Of a stretch of 64,000 bases of DNA, positions 1 to 10,607 are shown piece by piece. The stretch spans positions 2,432,622 to 2,496,621 of the forward strand of contig JBOZIK010000001.1 in NCBI GenBank assembly GCA_051453625.1, in the 5' to 3' direction. Below the pieces are notes generated by a model that ran no database searches, was not told the DNA's origin, and worked only from the letters and a program-made list of their open reading frames with translations. This DNA comes from Welwitschia mirabilis (Eukaryota > Gnetophyta > Gnetopsida > Welwitschiales). Each line of letters begins with the position of its first letter. Within the stretch, counting starts at the first letter, position 1. The position numbers were made by a program, and so were the translations under genes.

Positions 1-1727
1 GAGAGGGGCCTTTGGCAGTGTGATATGGTAGCTATGGGAACTCCACTCGGGGGTCAGTTGGCCATGCTATGCGGGTTCTTACTCCTCTGACAGTGGTTCC
101 ACTCCCCTCATCATGGTAAGAATAAAGTTACAATTAGAGGCTACGAAATCAGTGGTGTCCCTGGGGTCATCAGAGGCATTGCTTGTTTTCTAGACTCATG
201 TTTATTTATTTATAATACTTCCACATGATCACTTTACTTTTCTAGATTCTAGTGTTATTTTGAGATGATAGCTTATAAGTTCCTATTTTAACAACTTTTT
301 ATCTTATCATTTATTATTTGATCATATTAGATTTACTTGACATCATCATAATTATTGCCCATTTAAGTGGAGCATTATGAATTTTTACATTATTTTATGC
401 ATTCTTATCAGGTATTTTAGGATTTTTTCTAATGGAATTTGCTAGGGATGAATTTTGGATAGGTAAGCAAATCTTTTTCATGTTCCTAGTTGTTTATTTC
501 CATTATATTTTCTCTTAGTTGTTTGTTTGGGATTTTTCAAAGTCATTACAATATTTTTTTCATATTATAATTAGGACCTAATTATTTAATAGCTCTCTAG
601 TTGTCTTTTTATTTTCTCTCATAGGTTTTCTTTATAAGGGTTGTTTTTCTTTTCTGCACTATCAATTGATGCATTTCTTTCACTTTGAATGATGTGATAT
701 TTTTGTTTTATGATAATGTTTTTTCTATGTGGTTTTGTAATTTTGCATAATCCACTTACAGATTTTGAACACTCATAGATTTTAGGACACATTGGAGGAA
801 TACTTCTATGCATTTTTTTTGTATTTAATGCATGATTATAATCTCATCACTTTATTTCTCCATGATTCTGTTTTTAAAGATAAATTCTTCATATTTTTCT
901 TTCTTCTGTTTCTCTCCCACTTTTTCAATACTTGCTTGTTATTATATTTTTCCAGAATTTTTTCTAACCGATTTAAACAACTTATTTTAAAAACTGTTGT
1001 CTCACATATGTCATCCTCATGATAGAGGGGACGACAATCATCCTTTTTCCTTTGTGCAATTTAGAATGTCTTATTTTTCTTATGGGATAGTGGGGGTGGG
1101 GGGAGCAGCAGGATAGCTCTTCAAGCTTTCTTTTGAGATATCAAGTAAAAATTTATTATTTTTAAATTTTAAAGGATCACTTTCAGCTTTTATGATACAC
1201 ATTTATGATGAGTTATTTGATATGATTTCATGTTATTCAAATACATTTCATGGAATTTATTTAGCAGGGGCAGGTAGCATACTCACTAATTTTCCAGCAA
1301 GCTATGTTTTAGATCATTTAAAGGGGGAAAAAATGCCATGATTACTCCTATACTTTGCCCTTGTGAAAAACATTAATGATTTTTTCATACATTATTCTTT
1401 GAGATTATTACTACTTAAGTTTACACATTAGTTTTAGCATTATCTTCTTAATTTATGCATACACATTATCATTTTTCTGAAATATAACTGTTACATTCAT
1501 TGATTTGTTTATGTGTATGACATTTATTTGGACTATTGTGATGAATTTAAGTAGGAGGCTTATAACTATAGTAGGAATTGTATTAATGAAATACTGTCAT
1601 TTATTCCTGCATGATAAATAGAACTCAAATTCCATTTCTTTAGTTGATAATTATCTTAGTCAAATTGGCTCGCAAACTAGTTGATCACCTACTTTGTCAG
1701 GGACTATCAAGGCTAAGTAGAAGGCTA
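1..1727 (+). repeat. E1 unit A: 3' internal (untranslated) region of Athila-type element
   Basis: Non-coding 3' part of an LTR retrotransposon whose 5' part lies outside the window. Positions 1-200 match 16246-16510 (+) and, as reverse complements, 28021-28240 and 55940-56140. Positions about 455-1727 are repeated at 2589-3730. The block ends in a polypurine tract (about 1713-1727), immediately followed by an LTR start (TGTTACGATG at 1728). No reading frame matches a known protein. I infer a 3' UTR from its fixed place before LTRs in five copies. Confidence 0.75.
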
Positions 1728-2488
1728 TGTTACGATGCTAATTTTTAGGAATTTGATGGTGTATTTAGATTACTTTTATAGGACATTTATACAAGTTTAA
1801 ATGTAATTCTGCTGATTATGAAGAGATGATAAGATAATCATGGAAATGACAAGTCTTGGCATAATTGAAGGCATTTTGATTATGTTCTGATACTTAGCAT
1901 ATTAAAGGAGGACTAAGAATGAAGAAAGCCAATTTACTCCACTTGAGGAGTAAAGGAGAGGTATCATCTCCGCTATCATCCCTACGATAGAGGGAATGAC
2001 AAAATTGCTATCCAACATGGGTAACAAATGGTTAATACATGAACAACACATGTACATGAAGTGTCGGTGGTATCATCCCCACTGTCATCCTCACGACATG
2101 CAGGATTACAACCTTANNNNNNNNNNNNNNNNNNNNNNNNNNNNNNNNNNNNNNNNNNNNNNNNNNNNNNNNNNNNNNNNNNNNNNNNNNNNNNNNNNNN
2201 NNNNNNNNNNNNNNNNATCATCCCCACTGTCATCCTCACGACATGCAGGATTACAACCTTAATCACATGGACAAAGGCTGCAAGATTGGTAGTAGCACAT
2301 GGAGCAGATGGTGGCAAGCGTCATCTCCTTAGTCATCTAGATGATAGTTAGGATGACGGCGCATGCGTGCACAACTCATAATGCTAACAACATCACATGG
2401 ACATACAACGGCATCACATAGGCATACAACTCAAGGTAAAAGATGGCATCGTCCCCTTTGTCATCCCCATAATAGTTGGGATGACAAC
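1728..2488 (+). repeat. E1 LTR A (5' portion, cut by gaps)
   Basis: Begins with TGTTACGATG directly after a polypurine tract and runs parallel to the complete LTR at 3731-5103 until the gap at 2489. It carries four copies of the GTCGTCC-type palindrome. The 100-N gap at 2117-2216 is flanked by an identical 45-bp sequence on each side, so part of this LTR is counted twice. The right half, including TATA box and 3' end, is missing at the second gap. Confidence 0.75.
2117..2216. other. 100-N assembly gap with duplicated edges
   Basis: Positions 2072-2116 and 2217-2261 are identical over 45 bp. The contig ends overlap and were not merged, so the gap is probably artificial or negative in size. 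Confidence 0.9.
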
Positions 2489-2588
2489 NNNNNNNNNNNN
2501 NNNNNNNNNNNNNNNNNNNNNNNNNNNNNNNNNNNNNNNNNNNNNNNNNNNNNNNNNNNNNNNNNNNNNNNNNNNNNNNNNNNNNNNN
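2489..2588. other. 100-N assembly gap inside E1
   Basis: Placeholder gap joining the middle of an LTR (left) to a 3' internal region (right). A complete element would have the rest of the LTR, the primer site, gag and more here, so the gap may hide several kilobases or mark a false join. Confidence 0.85.
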
Positions 2589-3143
2589 TTGGTTAGATAA
2601 GCACTTCTTATTCATGTTCCTAGTTGTCCATTTTCATTATGTTTTTCCTTAGTTGTTGTATTTGGGATTTTTTAAGTCATTACAGTATCTTTTTCCATAT
2701 TATAATTACGACCTAACCATTTGGTAATTCTCTAGTTGTCCTTTCATTTTCACTCATAGGTTTCTTTATAAGGGTTATTTTTCTTTTCAGCACTTTCAAT
2801 TGATACATTTCTTTCACTTTGATTGATGTGATCTTTCTATTTTATGCTAATGTTTTTCTATATGGTTTTTTTTGTTTTACATAAATCCACTTACAGATTT
2901 TGAACACTCATGGATTCTAGGACACATTGGAGGAATACTTCAGAAGCATTTCTTTCTTCTACTTCATACATTCTTATGTCTCACAAGTTTCTTTCACCAT
3001 GGTCATGCTTTTCTTGACATTCCTTCACTTTTTTCCATCTTTCTATTTTTCTGTTGTTTTTCCACTACTTGCTTACTATTAGATCTTTTTGGAATTTTTC
3101 TAATTTGTCCAAACAACTTATTTTGAGCATTGTCGTCCCACGA

Positions 3144-3170
3144 CTGTCGTCCCCACAGAGGGGACGACAG
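3144..3170 (+). repeat. Perfect 11-bp hairpin, best-preserved copy of the dispersed palindrome
   Basis: Arm CTGTCGTCCCC (3144-3154), loop ACAGA, arm GGGGACGACAG (3160-3170); every base pairs. A second GTCGTCCC lies just upstream (3132-3139). The CpGs are intact here but decayed to TpG or CpA in most other copies, for example 1010-1035. Confidence 0.9.
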
Positions 3171-3690
3171 TCATCCTTTTCCCCTTTGTGCAATCCGGGA
3201 CGTCTTGCTTTTCCTATGGGGAGGGCAGGACAGTTCTCCGGGATTTCTCTTAAGATATTAAGCAAAAATTCATCATTTTTAAATTTTAAAGGATCACTTT
3301 GAGCTTTCATGATACATATTTATGATGAGTTGTTTCATATGATTTCATGTTGCTTGAATACATTTCATCGAATTTATTTAGCAGGAGCATAGTAGCACTC
3401 ATTGATTTTCCAGCAGCTATGTTTCAGATCATTTAAGGGAAAAAGAATGCCATGATTACTCCTGTACTTTGCCCTTGTAGAAAACATTAATGAACTTTTC
3501 ATGCATTATGTGTATGTGTATGGCATTTATTTGGTCTATTGTGATGTGTTTAAGTAGGGGGCTTATAACTACAGCAGTAATTGTATCAATGAATTTTTGT
3601 CATTTATTCCTACATGATAAATAGAACTCAAATTCCATTTCTGTAGTTGATGATTATCTTAGTCAAATTGGCTCGCAATGTAGTTGATCG

Positions 3691-3730
3691 CCTACTTTGT
3701 CAGGGACTGACAAGGCTAAGTAGGGGGTTG
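3691..3730 (+). promoter_or_regulatory. Polypurine tract (plus-strand primer) within a conserved hairpin
   Basis: AAGTAGGGGG lies directly before the LTR start at 3731, where plus-strand DNA synthesis is primed in LTR retrotransposons. CCTACTT (3691-3697) pairs with AAGTAGG (3718-3724), and TGTCAG (3698-3703) pairs with CTGACA (3707-3712). That gives 13 pairs with a GGA loop and a 5-nt bulge, AGGCT. The tract therefore forms the 3' arm of the hairpin. The same arrangement occurs at 1687-1720 and on the minus strand next to 52552 and 54452. Confidence 0.75.
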
Positions 3731-3965
3731 TGTTACGATGCCAATTTGTAAGAATCTAATGGTGTATTTGAAGTACTTTTGCAGGACAATTATACAGGTT
3801 TAGATGCAATTCTACTGATTATAGAGAGATGATAGGATGATCATGGAAACACGTAATTTTTGGCATAATTGAAGGCATTTTGGGCATGTTTTGATACTTA
3901 GCATATTAAAGGAAGATTAATGATGAAGAAGGCTGATTTACTCTACTTATAGAGCTTGGGAGAGG

Positions 3966-4209
3966 TGTCGTCCCCACTGTCGTCCACACGACAGTCAAGA
4001 CGGCAGCACTTCTACTTATCAAGATAGCAGCACATGCAACATAGCACATGATGGACCGGAATGGCACATGTGTCGTCCCCTATGTCATCCCCACGACATG
4101 CAGGACGATGACCCTCACATGGGCAGAAAAAGTTGCGGGGCTGACAGCGGGCCAGGGAGACATGTTGTTGACATCCCTATGTCATCCCAATGACAGGTGG
4201 GACGATAGC
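3966..4209 (+). repeat. Three palindrome modules in the U3 of LTR B
   Basis: Modules at 3966-4006, 4071-4110 and 4169-4209. Each has a CGTCCCC-like word, then GTCGTCCCC-like, ACGACA-like and GGACGA-like words. The inner words can pair (TGTCGT with ACGACA) or the outer ones can (GTCGTCC with GGACGAC). All three lie between 120 and 360 bp upstream of the TATA box. Confidence 0.8.
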
Positions 4210-4326
4210 TATTTTTGCATGTTCTGAAATAAATATCTTGTAAATGGGGTCAAGCGACCCATGTGGGCTGCTAGGGTTTTCTTCACCAACGTCTAGAGTT
4301 ACGGTTTTAGAACCTTCAATGTAAAA

Positions 4327-4335
4327 CTATAAATA
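4327..4335 (+). promoter_or_regulatory. TATA box of LTR B
   Basis: CTATAAATA followed by a C/T-rich stretch. The matching site is seen in E2 LTRs (11086, 17917) and on the minus strand at 51929-51936 and 60017-60024, as expected for the U3/R promoter of an LTR. Confidence 0.7.
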
Positions 4336-5202
4336 CCCTTCCCTCCCTCACTTCGAAACCATTTTTTTGTACTTGATATGCTTGTGATGGAAGCTTGAAG
4401 GACAAAAGGTCCATCCAGTGGCTGCAGAAAAGGGTTTCCTTGGTGTTAGGCTGAGTCTCTTCCATTGAGGTGTTGTTATGCTATTGGAAGTGGATGTAAA
4501 GTTCTTTGAATCACTACAAATACTCTTTTCATTCCAATTCTATGAATGTCCCTTATGGTTTAAGTTGGTCATAGTTAAGTGACAGTTCTATGATTTATTT
4601 AGATCATGAGGGAAACCTTTGTTGAGATTGACCTTGGTTAGTAGTAGATTTGCATTGTATTTCCATTTCATTCCATATTCCATATTACATATTCTACTTA
4701 CTAGATCTCATAGTTTATGTTGATTAAGAATTAGTAGATACTCTTTTTAATTGATATGAATTATAGGAAGGATAGTCTTTGTGATAGAAAGGCTAGAAGC
4801 TAGTCTTATGAGAAAAGGATTAGGAACCAAGTGAGTCCATTTCATTTCCACTTCCATTCACTTAAATTTTATATTCATTCATCTTTCATTACATTTACTT
4901 TATTATTTACTTTCAGTTAGTAAAAAATAAAAGACTGAAAATTACCTTTGAAAATCAATTCTCTAACTGTAAGCCTAGTGCCTTTGTTGGGATTACGATA
5001 TTTGGGTAAACTCCCATCTATAGTAGTGTGTGATTTTCTACAAGTTATTTTATTATAGGTTTACATAAAAATCTTTAAGATTGCATAAATTCATACCACA
5101 ACGGATATCCTCTATGAATTTCTTCTAGATGTTGCTTATATACATGAAGAATTAATTATGTATAAAAGAATAATAAATTGATGAAATTGAAATTTACGAA
5201 TC

Positions 5203-7923
5203 TTATGTATGATTCAATGCAAATGTATTAAACAGCACATATCTATGTGCTTGTTTAATTTTTATTTTACTTAATATAATTCTCTTTGCATAACCCAATG
5301 ATCTTTCTTCTAGATACAAAGATGATTTATTGAAGTCATTATCAGAAACCTCATTACATGTTAATCGATTTTTAAAGGTTTTAATATTTACCATGTATTT
5401 TGTACAGAAACTTAACACCTCCTCTATTAGAAATACTTTTGTAATGAATTCCTCGAGTTTGTTCTTATTTATAACATATTCTTTTAAAGAATTTAAGAAC
5501 CTAAATGATAACCATGTAAAAAATTTATAATTATTAAAAATATAAAATTTTCAAAAAAATAATATGCTTATTACCGTTCCTTAGGATACATCCATTGATA
5601 TTGAACAAGCTCAAAAAATCTAAGCTCACTTACTAAATGAATAGGTAAACATATCTGATATTAAAGAAAGCTGAAGGAAATATTATCTTAAGATCATAAA
5701 GTATGATAATAATCCTTGAGTTTAGTTTTTTCCCCTTTTTATATAATAATTTCTTTACATCAAGATCCTTGGAAAATAGACACAACTAAATTATTCGAGG
5801 ATGCATGCATGATAGAGGTAGAATACATAAAGTAGTAGAAAAAATTTATTACAAAAGAACATGGTAGTCATGGCTCTTAAGACTAGACAGTTTATGTTCT
5901 TTTGGTAGGATACACCTACAAATATTTAATGCATAACCATTTAGAAGTTTCAACTTTGATAGCATATTGAAAAAATACTTATTTTTATTTACTGACATTA
6001 CAAAATTGGTAGGTGGAAGGAATGCTTTTTTTACCATCATTTATCATAAGGGATAATATTTCATTTCTAATGCCTAGCTCTTTAAGATCTACTCATGCTT
6101 TTAATTCATTCCTTGATCTTTCTTTGGTATTTATAATAGTACTTAACAAGCTATTATACACATTCTTTTTAATACGCATAACATCCAAATTGTATCACAC
6201 ATCATGATCCTATGTACATTTTAAAAATGAAAAATAAATTAAATGAAAAAAACGAATTCATTACTAAAAATATCTCATAAATGTTTATTACCTTTCAATA
6301 ATGAAGCGTAACTAGTATTAATTTCTTTTTTCATCCACTCCAAAAATATTTTCTTGGAACATTCAAGTTGATTTCCTTGCATTTGTTTTGTGACTTTTTA
6401 AAGATAGATTGAGTGATATTTAAATGGTTTTTTTCATTTACACCTTTTCACATATTTATCTTCTTATTTTAATATTTGGAAATGTATTTTTTCCAACTAA
6501 ACTTAATGTTGTCAAGATATGCAAGAATTTGATTAATGCTTAATGGCTTGGGATACTTTCCTTATTCTTTTCTTCTATGGAATGGTCTCTTTACTTGCCT
6601 ATACCTATAATTCTTATTAAGAAATATTCTATTTCATTGGTATTAATGTTTTATAATATGAGGCAAACATAGTGAATTAGTTTTATGAGTACATATGAGC
6701 CACACTATTCTTTGCTTTGTACCCTGTTCTAAAATTTTTACATAGGATAAAAAATCATTTATTATTTAAAGTAAAATTACTTTAATGATATATATCTTCT
6801 TCTTAAATCTATCAAAAGTTTTTACTCCTTCATGTCATAGTAACTCTAATTCATTAACAAGAGGTTATAGGCATATTTCAATATCTTTTCCTAGTTTCTT
6901 AGTCTACGTATTAATAAATAAAGCATCAAATTAGATATTTTCATGCATAGAGAAGGTGGCGAATTGAAGACAATCATCACAACTAGCCAATAACTACAAG
7001 AAGTGGTAAGCATTCCAAAAGGTTTAGATCCATCTATTGTAATACCGAGTCTTATGTATCTAGGATGAAAATTAAATTCATCATATGATTCATAAATATT
7101 CTTCCATGTGATAGATTCTATTGGATGCCACATTATGTCATAATCTCTCTGCCTTTTAAAATGTCATATCATATGTTCTACTATTGTGGATGATGCATAA
7201 AGCCTTTTTAGCCTTGGAATTAATGGAAAAAATCATAATACTTTAGCATGTAACTTTTTATCTGGCTTACTCCCTTAGATGTATCACACTAAGAACATTT
7301 ATTTTTGTTCTTATACTCCTNNNNNNNNNNTATCATAGTTCTTATATAAATAATGAAGTCTTATTTTTAATTGATCATAAGAACTTGGAATTTTATTACC
7401 TTTTAGAAAAGAGTCATAAAAGAGATTAAGCAACATTAAAAATGTTGTATTTGGTCATTTACCCATTGCTTTAATGGTAAGCATATTTACAATCATAGAA
7501 ATCTTCTAACATTTGATGCAATCAGGGTACAATGACTTTATAGCATCTCTTGTTAACCTATCATATTTTGTATTTCTTGCATCACCATTTGAATTATCAA
7601 AGATTGAAAAATTCATGGTGTTTATCTCTTCATGTGATTTCTCACCTTCATCATAAAAATTGTATTATCTTATAAGATATTATTTGCACTAGATTAATTG
7701 TAGTGCTCTTATAAAGTTTTCTAATGCATAATCCACTTCACATAGGTAAGATCCATGCCTTTACATAAAAGATGCTTAAAACTTGTATTTGGTCGTTAAT
7801 AACAAGTGTTATAGCATTTCACACATGGACAGGGTATGCCTTGAAAATTCCCTATATTATTACTTGCAAATCCTATAAAGTTCTTGAAATCATCCTTGTG
7901 CTTCTTATATGACCAACACATAT
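5203..7923 (-). pseudogene. CACTA (En/Spm) transposase, TNP2 type, decayed
   Basis: Reading the minus strand, several broken frames give the domains of a plant CACTA transposase in order. A Transpos_assoc-like N-terminus with a CPCVKC motif lies near 7830, starting at about 7923. A TNP2 domain follows at about 7330-6460, including KVLRYFPLI-like and LCMKISNLMLYLLI motifs (the latter in the open frame 7133-6891). A segment at 6040-5849 has SLKSHDYHVLL, typical of the start of DUF4218. A C-terminal piece lies at 5418-5203, with NKSS and SKIKIKQAHRYVLFN. Stops and frameshifts throughout and a 10-N gap at 7321 show that it is dead. This family excises and reinserts its own element as DNA. Its 3' end lies about 100 bp from the end of E1 LTR B, suggesting E1 landed in or beside it. 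Terminal CACTA repeats were not seen. Confidence 0.88.
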
Positions 7924-10602
7924 GAATAGTAGGAAAATAAGGTAATCATGTTATCTGAATTTAAAGAAAATCATTAAAATATGAATGGTTATATTAGTAC
8001 CTTTTTATCAACATCAGTGGATCCATGAAATAATGATAATGGATGTAATGATGCTATCACATTTATTCCTATAGTATTTTGTAATACTAAGTAATTATCA
8101 TAAAGAAACATTAACCTTTATAGAAAAACAAAATAAATATTAAGTAGTAAAATCTTAATATTGTATAAAATACATAAGTACATTTAAGATGATAAATAAA
8201 TATTTTTCAAAAGAGTATTTTCTAAACTAAATAGTAACTTCTACTCATTTGAATGCTTTGCAAACAATAAAGTTCATCATGATCTATAAATTGATTTTAC
8301 AAGTGCTAAAAGAAAGGGAGTTACTCATGATTAAACTACTAGAATAAAGCACATGAACTTTAATGAGATTAACACATGTAATAAAATGATGACCAAACTA
8401 TAGGATACAAACTACTGTGCATTAAGTGGCATGAATGCTCTACCCCCAATAAGACTTAGAAAAAGTAATGTAAATTCCTTAATAATTATAAAATCATTGT
8501 TAATCATTAAGATAATTATCTATATGAAATTCTAAATAAATTCATATCATCAAAGAAAGTGTTGTCTATATGGATATATAAATGTTTTGATATTATTATT
8601 AGATTTTTAGAAAATAGTTTCTCTAGAAGGATAACTTGAAGATGCATGACACTTTCATCATGGAATTCACAACATAAAATAGCATTTTAATAGGCTTAGA
8701 GATGCTAATAATTTTTCAAAGAATAGTTTTCATATCTTAAAAACTAAATTCATATGTAAGTATTGATAAAAATGATTGAATGATTTTTTTTAACTATTTT
8801 TTATGGAACTGATTGTGGAACTATTATAATGTTGTTGTGTCTAAATTCTCCTCATTCATAACACTATTAATACAAGCCTATAGTATCTTATGTATAAGGC
8901 TAATACAGTGTGCCTTAATTCCTTTCATATGAATTTAGAAAAATTAGGAAGTGGATCAATGAATGCTTTCATTCATAAGTGCCTTCACTCTCTCTTGTAA
9001 TGCACTTGATTTCCTTTATCATCTTTAGATGAATTGAATAAATCCTATTGCCATCTTGTCTTGTTATCTTAAGAATTTCTAGATTAAATTTGTCTTTTAT
9101 CTCCTATTAGTGTCTTAAGTTTATCTTAATGTTATTATGAAATAACTATTACCATTCTGTTCCCTTTAGTATCTTCATTCTTTCTAACAATACACTCTAA
9201 TCCCTTTAGCATCTTTAGATTGACTAAATAAATCCTCTTTTCATATTACCTTATTTAAAAGTAATAATTTAATAGTTGATAGCTTGTTTATAATTTGTTA
9301 TTTCTCATTCTAGACTTCTATAAATAAATACTTTCATATCTTTTTGTATCTACCTATTTTTTTTATAACAAATTTCTAACTAGATGATGAGAAGAGTGTG
9401 GTAATAACACACCTAATCAATAGTCTACTACATACATATTTGATTTAATTCATGTTTATAAGTGATGGACTTATCTTGGGTTTAAATATTATAGAGTGTG
9501 GATTGTCTTATTATTCATATTCATGTAGTTAGTGCACATCAAGACAAGGGATTTTGTATCCTAGGCATGAATCATAGGTGATATCTAGATACTTAATTGC
9601 TAGCCCCAAAGGCCATAGAAGCCATCCATGGGATTTCATCTAATTAAGAAAATCAAAGACATTAATAAGTAAGGTATAGTTTCCCATGTGTTAACTTCAT
9701 CAAGGAAAGAAATGGAATAAAAACACCTAGGCTTTAACATTAGCATTGCTATAATGTTCTTGTTAGAACTGCAATGAATCTAGTTATAAATGGAATTATA
9801 ATGCATTTAAGCATATTTTCAATTAAGAAAAGAATAAAGTTACCAATGGAAAGATTAGAATAAATTATCTATGTGTATCATAAGATAATATCAAATTTAG
9901 AATAGGCATAATAAATTGGATTATTAATAAACATACAGAATCTACAAGTGCTAATAATAGTTGTCTTGCGCATCCTACTCGAACCCTTTACCTTAAGGGT
10001 ATGAGTATTGCAAGTTATCATAAATGTGAAGACAGAATTTGAACCCTTTACCTTAAGGGTATGAGTATTGCAAGTTACCATAAATGAAAAAAAATCCCCT
10101 GAAAATAAAAAACCCACAATGAGTAACAAAGTGAATAGAGTAAAGCCAAATATGGATCCTTTAAGAGTTATAGATAAGGACCATTGTAGAAGAAGAAATC
10201 ATAATATAAGAAAAATCTAGGAAAATTAAAAAGTAGGATATTGGATTTCACATGTCATGTAATTTAAGAAAATCCACTTATTAAATTGCAAAAAGGAAGG
10301 GGATTTCCTAATGAAGCAATAGTAATGTACACATAAAACTCTTATACAATGGCTTTAAAAATAACAAATGTAAAAGATATTGTGATATTACCTTATTTAT
10401 TACCTTGAACATGATCTTACAAGCTTGATTACCTAAAGTCATCTCCTATAATCAAAAAGTTACATCTAAACATAATCAAATTTGAAACATTCATAGAATT
10501 AATCATTATATTATATACTTTCATCCAATGCAATGGAAATACGAGGATAAATATTATACTAATTTTATGCAAAAAATTTAGGAGAACTTAAATTTCAAAA
10601 AA
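7924..10602. other. AT-rich stretch without recognisable genes
   Basis: Lies upstream of the CACTA transposase start and is interrupted by E2 at 10603. It may be the 5' flank of the CACTA element. No frame resembles a known family; the only clear structure is the tandem duplication at 9981-10086. Confidence 0.5.
9981..10086. repeat. 60-bp-period tandem duplication with palindromic core
   Basis: Positions 9981-10026 and 10041-10086 match over 46 bp with one difference (a T/C change near the end), offset by 60 bp. Each copy contains the imperfect palindrome CCCTTTACCTTAAGGG. A minus-strand open frame (10129-9878) runs through both and so repeats a short peptide. It matches no known protein. 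Confidence 0.85.
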
Positions 10603-10607
10603 GTAGA

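Larger units (their letters stand above)
2589..3730 (+). repeat. E1 unit B: 3' internal region
   Basis: Second copy of the block seen at about 455-1727, in the same order and orientation. It includes the 11-bp hairpin at 3144-3170 and ends with the polypurine tract at 3718-3730. Open frames such as 2872-3126 are short and T-rich and match no family I know; I take the block as non-coding. Confidence 0.75.
3731..5103 (+). repeat. E1 LTR B (complete LTR)
   Basis: About 1.37 kb. It begins TGTTACGATGCC; its end (about 5091-5103) aligns with the CATACTGTAACA end of the LTR at 59315-60530, so the family's termini are the inverted pair TGTTAC/GTAACA. It holds three palindrome modules (3966-4006, 4071-4110, 4169-4209) and a TATA box at 4327. 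No primer site follows, so this is a 3' LTR. The next sequence belongs to a CACTA element, which implies insertion there. Confidence 0.8.

Noticed and set aside
1010-4209. CRISPR array, because short palindromes recur at similar spacing
   Set aside because: Repeats are diverged, spacing varies, 'spacers' are homologous between copies, and the setting is a plant LTR element.
9955-9995. tRNA gene or SINE B-box
   Set aside because: Only a partial T-arm-like word (GGGTTCGAGTA) is present; no cloverleaf or A-box found.
9878-10129. Repeated-peptide protein on the minus strand
   Set aside because: The repeat comes from the 60-bp DNA duplication; no start context, homologue or neighbouring coding signal.
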